DNA of 64,000 nt from Aphrocallistes beatrix. Taxonomy: Eukaryota; Porifera; Hexactinellida; Sceptrulophora; Aphrocallistidae. The notes under the pieces are model-generated. The model was not told the DNA's origin. It saw only the letters and a program-made list of their open reading frames with translations, and ran no database searches. The translations under genes and the position numbers were made by a program. The stretch covers positions 1,116,001 to 1,180,000 of the forward strand of contig OY725488.1 of NCBI GenBank assembly GCA_963281255.1. The letters run 5' to 3'. Position 1 is the first letter of the stretch; every line of letters begins with the position of its first letter. Shown piece by piece: positions 42,601 to 52,134 of the stretch.

Positions 42601-45600
42601 TCTGTTCTGTTGTGTTTAACAGGGCACCAATGACCTAAACATCATAATAAGATTATTTTAATTCAACTGTTAGATCGCGAATTGAAATAAAATAGTAACC
42701 TCACCATGGAATTCCCAATTCCATCTTGGAAACCATCAATGCACCCAACGGCTTGGTTTTCTATCTCACTACTCCTGTCGTACACCTTGAGACGCTGACT
42801 GATGAAGAGATTCGCAGGTGCGTTATTGATTACAGATACTAAATCTTCACAATTCTGAACCCCAATAGCAGTGAACTGAGTATCTAAGAATTTTAATATT
42901 ATAAGTTATTCTGTTTTATAGAAAATATAGAGCTAACTCACTTTTCCCCAACTGCAGCAGGATATAGTTTCCAGGAGAGGAGGTAGCTGCTAGTGTGAGG
43001 CTGGTGAGGAGCTGAGAGGCAAAATGTAGGCTCTCAGCGAAGTTAGATGGAATAATTTGAGGATTCAGAGAGATTCCGAGTGGAGCAGTAACTGATGAAG
43101 CCCGTGAGAACTAGCGAGTTTATAATTAATTAGGTATTTCCATAGCATACAAAACACATAAAAACACATAATACTTACGAATATTTTAATATTTTGCAAT
43201 TCTGTGACATGATGTGCCCTGATGATCCAAGTTACAGGCTGAGAAGTTGACAGGACGATGCTAGCATTATTACTGAATGTTCCTTTGATGAAGTAGGGTT
43301 GGAGGTCAAGCTACAGCAGTATACAAAATATTACGAGTCCACTCATACTAGTCTAGTGTTTCAAGCATCATAAACCTATTCTCACGAATATGAACATACA
43401 TAAGATAGTATAAATGAAATGAATTATTCTTAATGAGTTTCCTATTTACTTAACTAAATTTAATTACACTTGAACTAATTATGTAACAGAAATATATTGT
43501 GAGACACATGGCAATCATTCTTGTCGAAAATTGAATAAAACATACCGTTATTCGAAAATTAATTAGATTGTTTGAAGTTACAGATTTTGAATCATGGTTA
43601 GTTAATTTTAGGTTAGAAACATTGTATTATCCTTTCTCATAGGCGCGACTAGGTTCTGATCGCTGGGTGGGCAACTTGGCATATTGCTTAATATAGCTTA
43701 GCAGTGGGGTTGCCAGGTGTCCGGTTTTGATGTAATTTTGTTCGGTTTTAGGTTTTCATGTTTGAAACGTATCTAGCAAATTTAGAATTGATATAAAGTT
43801 ACATTCGACTCTCCGCTTAATAGGACCAGCGGTTAATCGGGCTAACTGCTTAATCGGACTACTTCTGGCAGGACCGGAAAAGTTCTTACACATAAAAGCT
43901 AATACAAAATATTTTCGGTTAGTTCTCGACTTATTCGGGCCAAAATGTCCTCTGACCGATGTGGTCCTATTAAAGCGGAGTCGACTGTATATATATTTAA
44001 AATATTTTAGCGCATAGGCTAGAGCAGGGGTCGGCAACCCAAGGCACGCGAGCACTAAATTGATGGCACGTGGAGTTTAAAATAAATGTGGGTCGACAGA
44101 CCGACATTTACGTAGATTCAGGGTCGGCAACTCTATGCAAGCGTGCCACTGGCACGCAAGGTCATAAATATGTTGATATTATAAGTAAACTGGCACACTT
44201 CATTCAAAAGGTTGCCGGTCCCTACTCTAGAGTATCTAACCCACGTACTGAAATGCTGCAGCGGATATGTTCAAATATGTTTGCATATAGGTATATCTTA
44301 AATCAATGTGTCATAGGATTAACGCATCTAAGAATCCGTCTATAATGATCTCAAAGATGAAATTTTATGTGTCCGGTTCTGATCATTTCTAAATCTGGGA
44401 ACCCTACTTAGCAGGGTGGGCAAGTGCCCACCTAAAATGAATATATAGTTGCACTCATGTCCCTTCTAACTACTACTAGTAGTAGTATAAGAATAAAAGC
44501 TATTCGGAAACAACTATTTTAATCCTTCTCAAGCCTCCACTTGTCCTCATCCTTGTATATCTTCTTTTCTTTCTCCAGCTTATTGAGGTGGTGCACTAGA
44601 TTGTCTCTTGCTATTGGTATCAAATCCTTTGCCACACCACTGTACACACTATTGAAGATATCGTCAGTAAGGATAGGGACTGTTGCCTTTTTCAACACAT
44701 CCACTATCTGATCTTCTCGAGAATTTCTGTGCTTTATGTACTCAGTTATCATGGCTACTCCATTCAGTATTACCGTACCATGTCCAGGATAAAGTTTGTC
44801 GGGGTTGAAACTTTTGATCAGTTCTAGGGACTTCATGTATGAAGAGAGGTCTTCAAAAGTAGTTGATCGTTGCCCTAGCAGATTATCACCGCAAAAAATT
44901 GCATTTTCTTCTTTCAATAGGAAACAGAGATGATCATCGGTATGGCCAGGAGTGTGTATGACACGGAATGTTGCTCCTTCTATCTCGAACTCTTCTCCGT
45001 CTTGCAAATATTGGTAAGAATAACCAAAAGGGAGAGCCTCGTTTTCAAAAGAGACATCTATACTCTTGTGCTTGAGAAGAGGTGGGACTGTGCCTAGGAC
45101 TTTACACACATCCTTTATTCCTCCGATATGATCAGAATGTCGATGCGTTAGCAGAATTTTCTCAATTGTCGTTTCGCTCTTTTCTAATACGTCTCGAAGC
45201 ACAGATTGATACTCGGAGATGTTTGGATCTCCGGTGTCAATTAGCACCCGTTTCGGTCCCGTCCCAACAAGATACGTGTTAGTTCCTTGCAAGGTCTTGG
45301 GTCTTGGGTTCATCCCTAGGATCCGAATGACTCGCTTTGAGAGGTGAGTAACAGCTTCAATGTGATCGAGTTGTTGGAGAAATTGAGGAACCTTAGATGC
45401 CATGTTCGCATATTATGTACCCAATTTCCCTACTAATATACTGTTAACAAACACTAAATATTCGGATTTATTAACTTCCCTAGATTTACTGAACTAAATT
45501 TGATTGTGGGTGTTTCTGAATACTTCAATCCTAAAATTAACCATCATTTAGCTCGCATACGAATTCATGTGGTATAAACCGAAGTAGTATTTCAACTTGT

Positions 45601-47687
45601 TTAACGCTAAAATGAGAAATTATTCTGACTTCTTCCTCTATAGTTAGGTATATTAAAAACAGACCCATAGCCATGGGGGGGCCTGGGGGGGCCTTGCCCC
45701 CCCAAAATAAATAAATCACTTTGAAATTTGAAATTTGATCTAAATAATGGCCCCCCCCTAAAATATATCTAGCCCCCCCAAATAATATTCGGTCGCTACG
45801 CCCATGCCCATAGCTATCCCATAACCACACATCTGCTGTGGACTATTCGATGTATGCACATGGGTGGTCGCAGGAACTCAACAAGCCCAGAGTGAGGCGG
45901 GGCCAAAGAAAAATATCCGGGGTCCTTACTATGATTTGGCTTAGGTCGATCCAATGAAATCCGGAGCCACAGAATCAAACTCAGGGCAAATGCACCCCCC
46001 CTCCCCCCCTGGGACCGCTCCTGTGTATACATAACATATTTAAAGGGAGAGGAGGGAATATGTTGTTTAGCCTGTTTTATAATGTAATTAATTAATAATT
46101 TAAAGTTGATGATGCCACCAGTTCCTAACTGCAATACCAAATCATGTCTTAACCCGAGGATTACTTGGGGTCAAAGGTATAAATAGAAATGACCCAGCTT
46201 TCACTTTCATTTTCAGTTTACTTTCAATTAACTTTCACTTTCAATTCAACATTCCTGGACGTGCTCGGGTTAATATAATGTGTGTAAAGTAACTACTATG
46301 ATAATGTGGACATTATTTTCTAAAAAAGAATTAAGCCTAGTACTTCAACTAAACATTAATTAGACAATTAAGTAGTTTCAAGTGGACTCAGTACTTATTG
46401 AGTTGAATCATGTTCTGGTTACTAAGTTGATCAGGTTACAGGTACTAGCTGCAGCAGACATCTTTACGCTATAATTAGAACGTGTTCCTAAATTTGCGAT
46501 GAAGTAAAAAAATGGGATTCTATGACTAATTTTTCTTATATATTAAAACGCTAGGATTTTTTTGTAAGAAGTATATAAAATGTTTTAGTTTGTATAAATT
46601 AGGCTAGCTAGTGAGTATACTTCATGATAAACATATTTTATAAATTGAATCAACAACACCTCCTTTGCAATTGAATCCAAATGTTTTTAAAAATTAATTT
46701 CATAACATTTATTGTTGTATTATCCAAGTTTTTTAATGAATAAAGAATAAGGTTAGACATAATATTTAATTATTAAAATACTAATACTATTAGTGTATAA
46801 TGCAACAGGAGGTGATAAATAGATGTAGACAAACCAACCTTGACTAATTGCGTGCCAGATCTAACATCAATGTGCAGTAAGTAATTGTTTACAATGTCAC
46901 CATCAGAAGACTCGCATCCATTGTAAGTGATAAAAGTTCCTTTAGCTAGGCTCACCTTTTCCAATGGGAATTCTTGCAGTGTGCAGCAACTGGCTGTAAA
47001 GAAAATTCAGTAAATGATGGATCCATCATCTTCTATGCAATTGTGACTGCATAGTATATACACAACATAATAGTTTATTAATCAAATTAATAACCAACGT
47101 ATTATACATCACGCAACTGGTTTGGGTATGATTCTACTCTAAATTGAATTAACAAATCTCTTTAATCATGTTTTATCATACAGTACGTGTTTATGTATAT
47201 TTGTAAGGAAAATGTAGTTCTAAATTCGTATGTTCAGACACTGCTGACGATTCTATTGAGAATATTCACAGTAGTAACTAGGTATTTGTTTGAGAAATTT
47301 AATGAAAATACCCCATTAAATAGAATTTTTCGTTTCCTACAGACGAGTACAGTGCAGCATGATGCACAATATTTATAAACAGTGTCTTCAGAGTGAGGGA
47401 TTATGCAGAATAAACTTCTTGTGTAGAAAAGAGACGAATGGAAGGGTAGAAAACACCAAATTACTGACATATTTGTCTAAAACTGGACATATGATTGGAA
47501 TGCGATTTATCCGTAAACTAATTGTCTATACCAAAATACTACTTGACTACTATTTGACATGATTAATTAATCATTAACACATATTGAACGTAATTATAAT
47601 TCATTAATGAAGAAGTACTTTACCTTCAAACGTAAACAAGCACAGGGCAGTGAAATATATGAAGAATGATATCCCAAACTCTCTCAT
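39677..47687 (-). CDS. Betaglycan (TGFBR3)/endoglin-like ZP-domain membrane protein, fifteen exons
   Basis: In vertebrates betaglycan and endoglin are co-receptors that present TGF-beta family ligands. Exons: 47624-47687, 46839-46993, 43179-43310, 42942-43110, 42705-42883, 42437-42634, 42144-42324, 41853-42030, 41336-41450, 41122-41174, 40829-41046, 40563-40671, 40267-40498, 39929-40175, 39677-39834. All borders are GT-AG and phases sum to 796 codons. Layout: signal peptide (MREFGISFFIYFTALCLFTF); orphan-type domain 1 (ITYNGCESSDG, LDLQPYFIKGTFSNNASIVL, QPVTWIIR); domain 2 (EVDFYLIANQIPNQRIDLVL, GSIIWNIYQIG); ZP-N from about exon 8; ZP-C (VLSCTSTPDPPTFLPPSKFS, PFFLSCYITSSSSPRESIGF, SCPTREGRLFEI, YLHCQPSLCQ, CKNLTSLCKLPKHEK); one helix (WPLFVLFFAMMPVVYTCGG); a ~22-residue tail ending KLSL, possibly a class II PDZ ligand. 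Many N-x-S/T sites. The CYI..SSSSPRES and later SCPT order matches betaglycan's ZP-C. Ligand binding is inferred only. Confidence 0.82.
43802..43987. mobile_element. Tigger-like miniature element nested in a hAT element, 186 bp
   Basis: Starts CATTCGACTCTCCGCTTAAT and ends GCGGAGTCGACTG with TA on both sides; core shared with 29015 and 38871. Confidence 0.82.
44025..44224. mobile_element. hAT (Charlie-like) miniature element, 200 bp, nested
   Basis: Ends CAGGGGTCGGCAACC / GGTTGCCGGTCCCTA are typical of hAT-Charlie elements. The flanks GGCTAGAG and CTCTAGAG match at 6 of 8 positions, consistent with an aged duplication. GGCACGC motifs repeat internally. Confidence 0.78.
44519..45403 (-). CDS. 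LACTB2: LACTB2-type metallo-beta-lactamase-fold endoribonuclease, nested in an intron
   Basis: LACTB2 is a mitochondrial single-strand RNA endonuclease of the MBL superfamily, close in fold to glyoxalase II. 294 residues, one exon, ATG MASKVPQFLQQL. Metal ligands are complete: H87, H89, D91, H92 (THRHSDH), H154 (TPGHTDDH), D173 (CGDNLLG) and H208 (YPGHGTV). Diagnostic: NPRPKTLQGTNTYLVGTGPK, RVIHTPGHTDDHLCFLL, ENAIFCGDN. The C-terminal winged-helix part (VHHLNKLEKEKKIYKDEDKW) is present. No clear mitochondrial presequence beyond a weakly basic start. It lies wholly within intron 2 of the betaglycan-like gene on the same strand, so a host transcript must splice across it. Being intronless, it could have arrived as a retrocopy, but no poly(A) tract or flanking duplication is evident. 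Confidence 0.95.
   Translation of the reverse strand: MASKVPQFLQQLDHIEAVTHLSKRVIRILGMNPRPKTLQGTNTYLVGTGPKRVLIDTGDPNISEYQSVLRDVLEKSETTIEKILLTHRHSDHIGGIKDVCKVLGTVPPLLKHKSIDVSFENEALPFGYSYQYLQDGEEFEIEGATFRVIHTPGHTDDHLCFLLKEENAIFCGDNLLGQRSTTFEDLSSYMKSLELIKSFNPDKLYPGHGTVILNGVAMITEYIKHRNSREDQIVDVLKKATVPILTDDIFNSVYSGVAKDLIPIARDNLVHHLNKLEKEKKIYKDEDKWRLEKD
45672..45806. mobile_element. hAT-type miniature element, 135 bp, perfect 8-bp duplication
   Basis: Ends CATGGGGGGGCC and GCTACGCCCATG, flanked by CCCATAGC at 45664-45671 and 45807-45814. Runs of seven or more G or C give strong hairpins (GGGGGGGCCTTGCCCCCCC). Confidence 0.85.
45859..46023. mobile_element. hAT-type miniature element, 165 bp, 7/8 duplication
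   Basis: Left end CATGGGTGGTCGCAGG and right end CCTGGGACCGCTCCTG are imperfect inverted repeats. The flanks TGTATGCA (45851-45858) and TGTATACA (46024-46031) differ at one position. Confidence 0.78.
46994..47623 (-). other. Intron 1 of the betaglycan-like gene
   Basis: 630 bp between the signal-peptide exon and exon 2. AT-rich; short open frames on both strands show no domain. Confidence 0.7.
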
Positions 47688-48220
47688 AATGTCTGAATAT
47701 GTTCAAAGATCACTAAAATATTCTTGATTTGATCCAATTTATCAGTTAGAATGCAACTTGCATATCAATTACCATTTGCTCGAATAACAATTAGATATAT
47801 ATAATCTTCTAAAGCTCTCTGCAACCAAGTCATAGTTCTACCTACTAACATCATCAATGCAGAGCCTAATTGGCTAATTTTATTAGGACTGCTATCTTGG
47901 TTGGAGAGAATAAGAATGGTGACTAACCTTGCATTTTATGTAGAAGCCAGAAAGTCTAGCTTGAAAATAATTATTGCTCCACATTTAATGTGGTATGCAC
48001 CTGGATCTCGTGGCAGCTCATTATGTATTGTGGCCATTTTCACCGACTTGAAGAATCCTATTCTATCTTGTAGCACAACAAGCGCATACGTAGAACATCT
48101 TAGATCACTAGCATTTCCAAGCTCTTAATTAATGTCACATACACTGTTTGATATGCTATCCTAAAATTCATCAATTTATGATTATAATTACAAAGTATTA
48201 ATATAGTTGTAATATATCCG
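47688..48220. promoter_or_regulatory. Divergent intergenic region shared by the betaglycan-like and BTB genes
   Basis: The two start codons face away from each other 533 bp apart, so any promoters for both must lie in or near this stretch (unless upstream untranslated exons exist). I cannot identify specific sites. Confidence 0.4.
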
Positions 48221-49210
48221 ATGAAAAAGTCTCTATCAAAATGCCGGGGTAGCAAGAGTAAAAAGTGTTTATCTCACAAAAACAGCAACAAGGGAGCAGA
48301 TCAGGACATACAGCTGGCACTGGCTCTCTCCATTTCTATGCTACCTCAAGTGCAAGACAGCCACATCACACCCCGGCAGAAAGAGCCAGGATTTGAAGAG
48401 GCCACTCAAGCAGCAGCTATTAAGAGAAAACGAGTGCGTCTCGATGAGACAGAAGTACCGACACTCCTTGTCACCTCTGATCAAGACTATTCAGCTTCAG
48501 TATTGCGGAGAGCTCATAACCTCCTGGATGTCTCTTCTTACGGGACACCTGCTGACTCGAATTCAACAAGCGAAGATCACCAAGATTGTTCTCTCTGGAA
48601 TCTAGCTTCCCTCTCAGAGCTAGAACTAGATCAGGAGTTTGTAGTCGAGCTCTTGAGAAACTCGCTGCCTATAGATACTGCCCAGAAACCTGACATTACT
48701 GCGGACTCCTGCACTCTACTCTACAATAGTGGGTTGCCTATCATGTCTTCAATCCTCTCAAACTATCTCTTCAATCCTTTTCTAAGCGACACCGTTCTGG
48801 TAACGAAGGATTCTCACAAGATCCCGTCCCACCTATTCATTCTGGCGGCTCACTCTGCTCTGATTAGAGACCTGATAGCAGAACGATACAACATGAAGAG
48901 GATACTGATGAGGGGGCACGAAGTACACACGGTCGTTCCTCTCCTAGAGTTTATGTACTTAGGGAAATTTCAATTTGAAAGTATTCATCTCGAGGTGATA
49001 AAGAAACTGGCTAGCACATTACAGATGGATGCCTTCCTCACTTGCTTAGAAGAGCATCAGAGAATTGCAAATCCTGTACAGAAACAAGAAAGTTTTGTTG
49101 AAGCTCAACTCAGTCAGGAAAATGTTCATACTGAATCAAAACCTCCAACTTCACTGCCAGAATTATTTTCTAAAGTGAAAAAAGATTGTTCTGCATTTGA
49201 AATAAGCTAA
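48221..49210 (+). CDS. BTB/POZ-domain protein with a UIM-like helix
   Basis: 329 residues, single exon, from ATG MKKSLSKCRG. The N-terminus is basic (possible nuclear signal SKCRGSKSKKC). Residues about 28-40 (DQDIQLALALSISML) fit the ubiquitin-interacting pattern of acidic residues, then hydrophobic-x-x-Ala-x-x-x-Ser. The middle is acidic and Ser-rich. Residues about 185-285 form a BTB fold: NPFLSDTVLVTKDSHKIPSH, LFILAAHSALIRDLIAER, VVPLLEFMYLGKF, IKKLASTLQMDAFLTCLEEH. There are no Kelch, BACK, MATH or zinc-finger partners. The combination of an LALALS-type helix and a BTB is reminiscent of SLX4 (BTBD12), but the UBZ and SLX1-binding parts are absent; I give that low weight. Confidence 0.82.
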   Translation: MKKSLSKCRGSKSKKCLSHKNSNKGADQDIQLALALSISMLPQVQDSHITPRQKEPGFEEATQAAAIKRKRVRLDETEVPTLLVTSDQDYSASVLRRAHNLLDVSSYGTPADSNSTSEDHQDCSLWNLASLSELELDQEFVVELLRNSLPIDTAQKPDITADSCTLLYNSGLPIMSSILSNYLFNPFLSDTVLVTKDSHKIPSHLFILAAHSALIRDLIAERYNMKRILMRGHEVHTVVPLLEFMYLGKFQFESIHLEVIKKLASTLQMDAFLTCLEEHQRIANPVQKQESFVEAQLSQENVHTESKPPTSLPELFSKVKKDCSAFEIS

Positions 49211-49737
49211 ATTGTAAGATTTATTCGTTAGGAATTTTATCACTTGTGTAAAGACTTGTTTTAATTTTATGCCAAAATTCACTTCAATCTTGCATAACTA
49301 ATTCCTTCATTGAAGTAGTTTTATTTATTGGTGCAGTTCCTGGATGTGAGACACTAGGATTACTCATAAAATTAACCGGAATTTAAATATAATTCGTAAC
49401 TGGTATGATATCTTACTATGGTCAGCCGTTACTTTGTCAAATTCAAATTTTTATGAAATATCTTTTTATAAACATTGTATTAGTTTAAAGATTGATTTTG
49501 ATATGAATATCGTGATAATTAAGTTCGGACCTCCCAGGGTCAGGGAGGGTCATTATTTGAGAAAATGTTTATTAGTTATATGGGATTCAGGGGAGGGGGG
49601 AGGGATTCAACCATATTGTACCACCAAGGTTATGTTTCTACCTGTGGTTCAACTAATTGATTATATTAGATACTACAAATCCCAATTACCTAACGAATCT
49701 ACTGTAATATTAAATTTAGAGACTATTAATTTAGATT
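49211..49737. other. Spacer upstream of the first TPR-SET gene
   Basis: 527 bp, AT-rich, with a GGAGGGGGGAGGG run at about 49592. No bounded element or coding exon is recognised. Confidence 0.6.
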
Positions 49738-52134
49738 ATGATGGCAGACTTTGGACAGCTTTTCAATTTAAAAATGGAAAACTTTGAACACCAATTCCAT
49801 TTAAAAATGGAAGAATATTGTGAAAATGTGCCAGAAGATGATCAACGTATCCTTAGAAAATACTTTGTTGTCGTTGGGATGACATATAAGGACATAAGAA
49901 CGACCCGAATCGGGGCTGTTAAATCAGAACAAGAGGTATTCATGGAGGCATTCAAACAGCATTGTGGTGACTTGCCGGAACGTCGATTTAAGAAGGCGTT
50001 CAACATATTAAAAAAAGCACATTTATTCTGCGAGCCGTTGTACCATAAAATATTAGGCCTAAACCACGTATCATTCCAGAATGATGCATTTGTACATGGA
50101 AGCAAATGTCATTACAAAAAGGAATACTTATTGGAAAGAATCTCCAATAAACCTGACCCATCCATGCGCCTCATGCTCAATAACACTGCACAAGATACAG
50201 TAGGAGCTTGCAAAGTGGTAACTTCTGTTGATTTTGATAGATTTGAACAAATGAAGATAATTGAGTTAGAACCAGGAAAAATACATACAAACAAATGTAT
50301 AAAAGCTACTCTTATTGACGATGGTTTTAAGATGACAGCCTATCATACTGTAATTGAGGATATCCATGGTCAATGCGCTAAGCTGTGCATCTACCATATT
50401 ACCCCCCTTTTGCTCAAATCACTCAAAAAAGGTGTGAAAATAGCTCTTGTCAATCCTCATTATAAATTAGGGGACCTGGATGGGCATTATTTTATCAGGA
50501 TGGAATCTCCTGAAGAGGTGATTGTAATACAAGAGAAGAAACAAGGAAATATTTTGGACCAAGAAAATTCGAATGTAGATAAATCTAGTGATGATTACAG
50601 AATTGAAGGGAACAAGTTTTTCGCATCAGCTCAATACAGTGAAGCAATTGCTTGCTACACTTGTGCAATTGACAGAGACGCGTCTAACCCCATTTATGTA
50701 GGCAATCGAGCTCAATGTTACCTCAAGTTGAAGTTGTACGAAGAAGCTCTTTTGGATTCAGAAGCAGCTGTAAAATTGGATCCTAACACGGACAAGCATC
50801 AGTATAGGTTGGCCATGGCATGGTCTGGATTGGGTGATCACGGAAAAAGTTGTGAAATCTTGAAAAATCTCAAAAAGGAAAATTCTGATGTCAAATCTGC
50901 TTTAGCTAGAGAGAGAAAGCTACTTGCTAACAACAAAGGGGAATTCGATTTTAATTTGATAGAAAATTTATCAAAAGAAGGGAGAGAGTTAGAAATAGGT
51001 GATTACATAGGCCCAATTACCATAGACATCTCCAGCACACATGGACATGGTGTCTACGCGACCAGAGATATCAAGAAAGGAGAACCAATTGCCATCTGTA
51101 AAGCTTTAGGATTTTCAAGGGACAATAAAAATAATTCAAATTTATTAATTGAACATGTCACAATGGGAAAATCTTCAACGAAAAATACTCGGGAACTTAT
51201 TGACTCTGTAACCGCCAAAGTAACTCAATCCAAATTAACAGCTTTTCAAGTTTTCAACTTAGCTCTCAAGCATCAACATCAGGAGCAGATACCAATAGAA
51301 CTCTACACTAGTAAAGGTTTTGAATACGTCAGAGAGAAATCGAAGCCACCTTACCAAATCGAACAAATACGAAAGATTATCCAAGATAACGAGTTTGGTT
51401 TTTTACCAGGTATGAATGATGGCCCTAGTGGATTTTGGCCGATTTTATCATATTTTAACCACTCATGCCTCTCAAATTGCACACCTAACTTCTTTGGAGA
51501 TATTTGTGTCATTCGCGCTTGTACCGATATTCCTAAAGGAGTTGAAGTATGTTCTAGTTTTTTTTCAGTTTTCGGCAAGACATCTCTTGAAGAACGTAAA
51601 GCCGCATTACTGGAAAACTGGAACTACGTTTGCAGTTGTGAGATGTGTCGTTTCGAATCAGATCCTAAAAACAAGAATCTGCTCGAGCGAGGAATTCAGC
51701 TCATGAATCGTGCAAAGAAGATTTCATCTCCTGAATACAACCAGAGTGGAATGATACAGCAATCTCATTTCAAGCTATTGAACGAAGTCTTTACTGTTGC
51801 TAAAGAGATGAACTTAGGCCGGACAAGATTCAATTCATCAATTTGGAGAGCTATTCACTATTTAACTAATATCGGAATTGATCTGAAGGATCATGAGCAG
51901 TATTATGAAGCTTTGATGCAGGCGAGACCTTTCCTTTGTGAGTATGATCTTGAACATGAGCTATTTTATTGGATTAAGTGCAATGGATTCGTGAAGATGT
52001 GTCGAGCAAATGTACCAGAAGAATTCAAAATTGAGAGTCAAATGAATTTACACCAGATCGAAATTCTAATGAAGTCAATCGATGTAGGCTATGCTGATAA
52101 GCGTTTTAAATATGCATGGTCTAATACCTACTAG
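49738..52134 (+). CDS. TPR-SET protein of the SMYD4-like group, lacking MYND, copy 1
   Basis: 798 residues, single exon, starting MMADFGQLFNLKMENF. Regions: helical N-terminus (about 10-100); a beta-rich region (about 155-270: IHTNKCIKATLIDDGFKMTA, KLCIYHITPLLLKSLKKG, VKIALVNPHYKLGDLDG) like that preceding TPRs in plant and animal TPR-SET proteins; TPRs (about 280-410, GNKFFASAQYSEAIACYTCA, NPIYVGNRAQCYLKLKLYEE); SET from about 440 (GHGVYATRDIKKGE) through N574-H575-S576-C577 and the post-SET cysteines C632, C634, C637. The zinc-binding MYND finger that SMYD proteins carry inside the SET is absent. The catalytic Tyr expected about ten residues after the IPKG turn is Phe608/609 (GVEVCSSFF), so methyltransferase activity is doubtful (inference). 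The N-terminus carries an 11-residue duplication (FNLKMENF / FHLKMEEY) missing in copy 2. Confidence 0.85.
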   Translation: MMADFGQLFNLKMENFEHQFHLKMEEYCENVPEDDQRILRKYFVVVGMTYKDIRTTRIGAVKSEQEVFMEAFKQHCGDLPERRFKKAFNILKKAHLFCEPLYHKILGLNHVSFQNDAFVHGSKCHYKKEYLLERISNKPDPSMRLMLNNTAQDTVGACKVVTSVDFDRFEQMKIIELEPGKIHTNKCIKATLIDDGFKMTAYHTVIEDIHGQCAKLCIYHITPLLLKSLKKGVKIALVNPHYKLGDLDGHYFIRMESPEEVIVIQEKKQGNILDQENSNVDKSSDDYRIEGNKFFASAQYSEAIACYTCAIDRDASNPIYVGNRAQCYLKLKLYEEALLDSEAAVKLDPNTDKHQYRLAMAWSGLGDHGKSCEILKNLKKENSDVKSALARERKLLANNKGEFDFNLIENLSKEGRELEIGDYIGPITIDISSTHGHGVYATRDIKKGEPIAICKALGFSRDNKNNSNLLIEHVTMGKSSTKNTRELIDSVTAKVTQSKLTAFQVFNLALKHQHQEQIPIELYTSKGFEYVREKSKPPYQIEQIRKIIQDNEFGFLPGMNDGPSGFWPILSYFNHSCLSNCTPNFFGDICVIRACTDIPKGVEVCSSFFSVFGKTSLEERKAALLENWNYVCSCEMCRFESDPKNKNLLERGIQLMNRAKKISSPEYNQSGMIQQSHFKLLNEVFTVAKEMNLGRTRFNSSIWRAIHYLTNIGIDLKDHEQYYEALMQARPFLCEYDLEHELFYWIKCNGFVKMCRANVPEEFKIESQMNLHQIEILMKSIDVGYADKRFKYAWSNTY

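Larger units (their letters stand above)
43705..44406. mobile_element. hAT-type element (702 bp) carrying two nested insertions
   Basis: Ends TGGGGTTGCCAGGTGTCCGG and the inverse of it (TGTCCGGTTCT...CTGGGAACCCTA) are flanked by the perfect 8-bp duplication CTTAGCAG (43697-43704, 44407-44414). Nested inside are a Tigger-like element (43802-43987) and another hAT element (44025-44224). Without them the host element is about 315 bp. Confidence 0.85.
43311..46838 (-). other. Intron 2 of the betaglycan-like gene, hosting LACTB2 and nested transposons
   Basis: A 3.5 kb intron between CAAG/GT at 46839 and the CTGTAG acceptor at 43311. It contains the complete LACTB2 gene (same strand), a hAT element with two others nested inside it (43705-44406), and two more hAT-type elements (45672-45806, 45859-46023). 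From about 46030 to 46838 nothing is recognised beyond a dispersed-repeat start (TCTTATATATTAAAACGCTAGG at about 46535). Confidence 0.8.

Noticed and set aside
45537-46140. Possible secreted Gly-rich proteins on the minus strand
   Set aside because: Glycine and proline runs are translations of G/C homopolymers inside two hAT-type elements.
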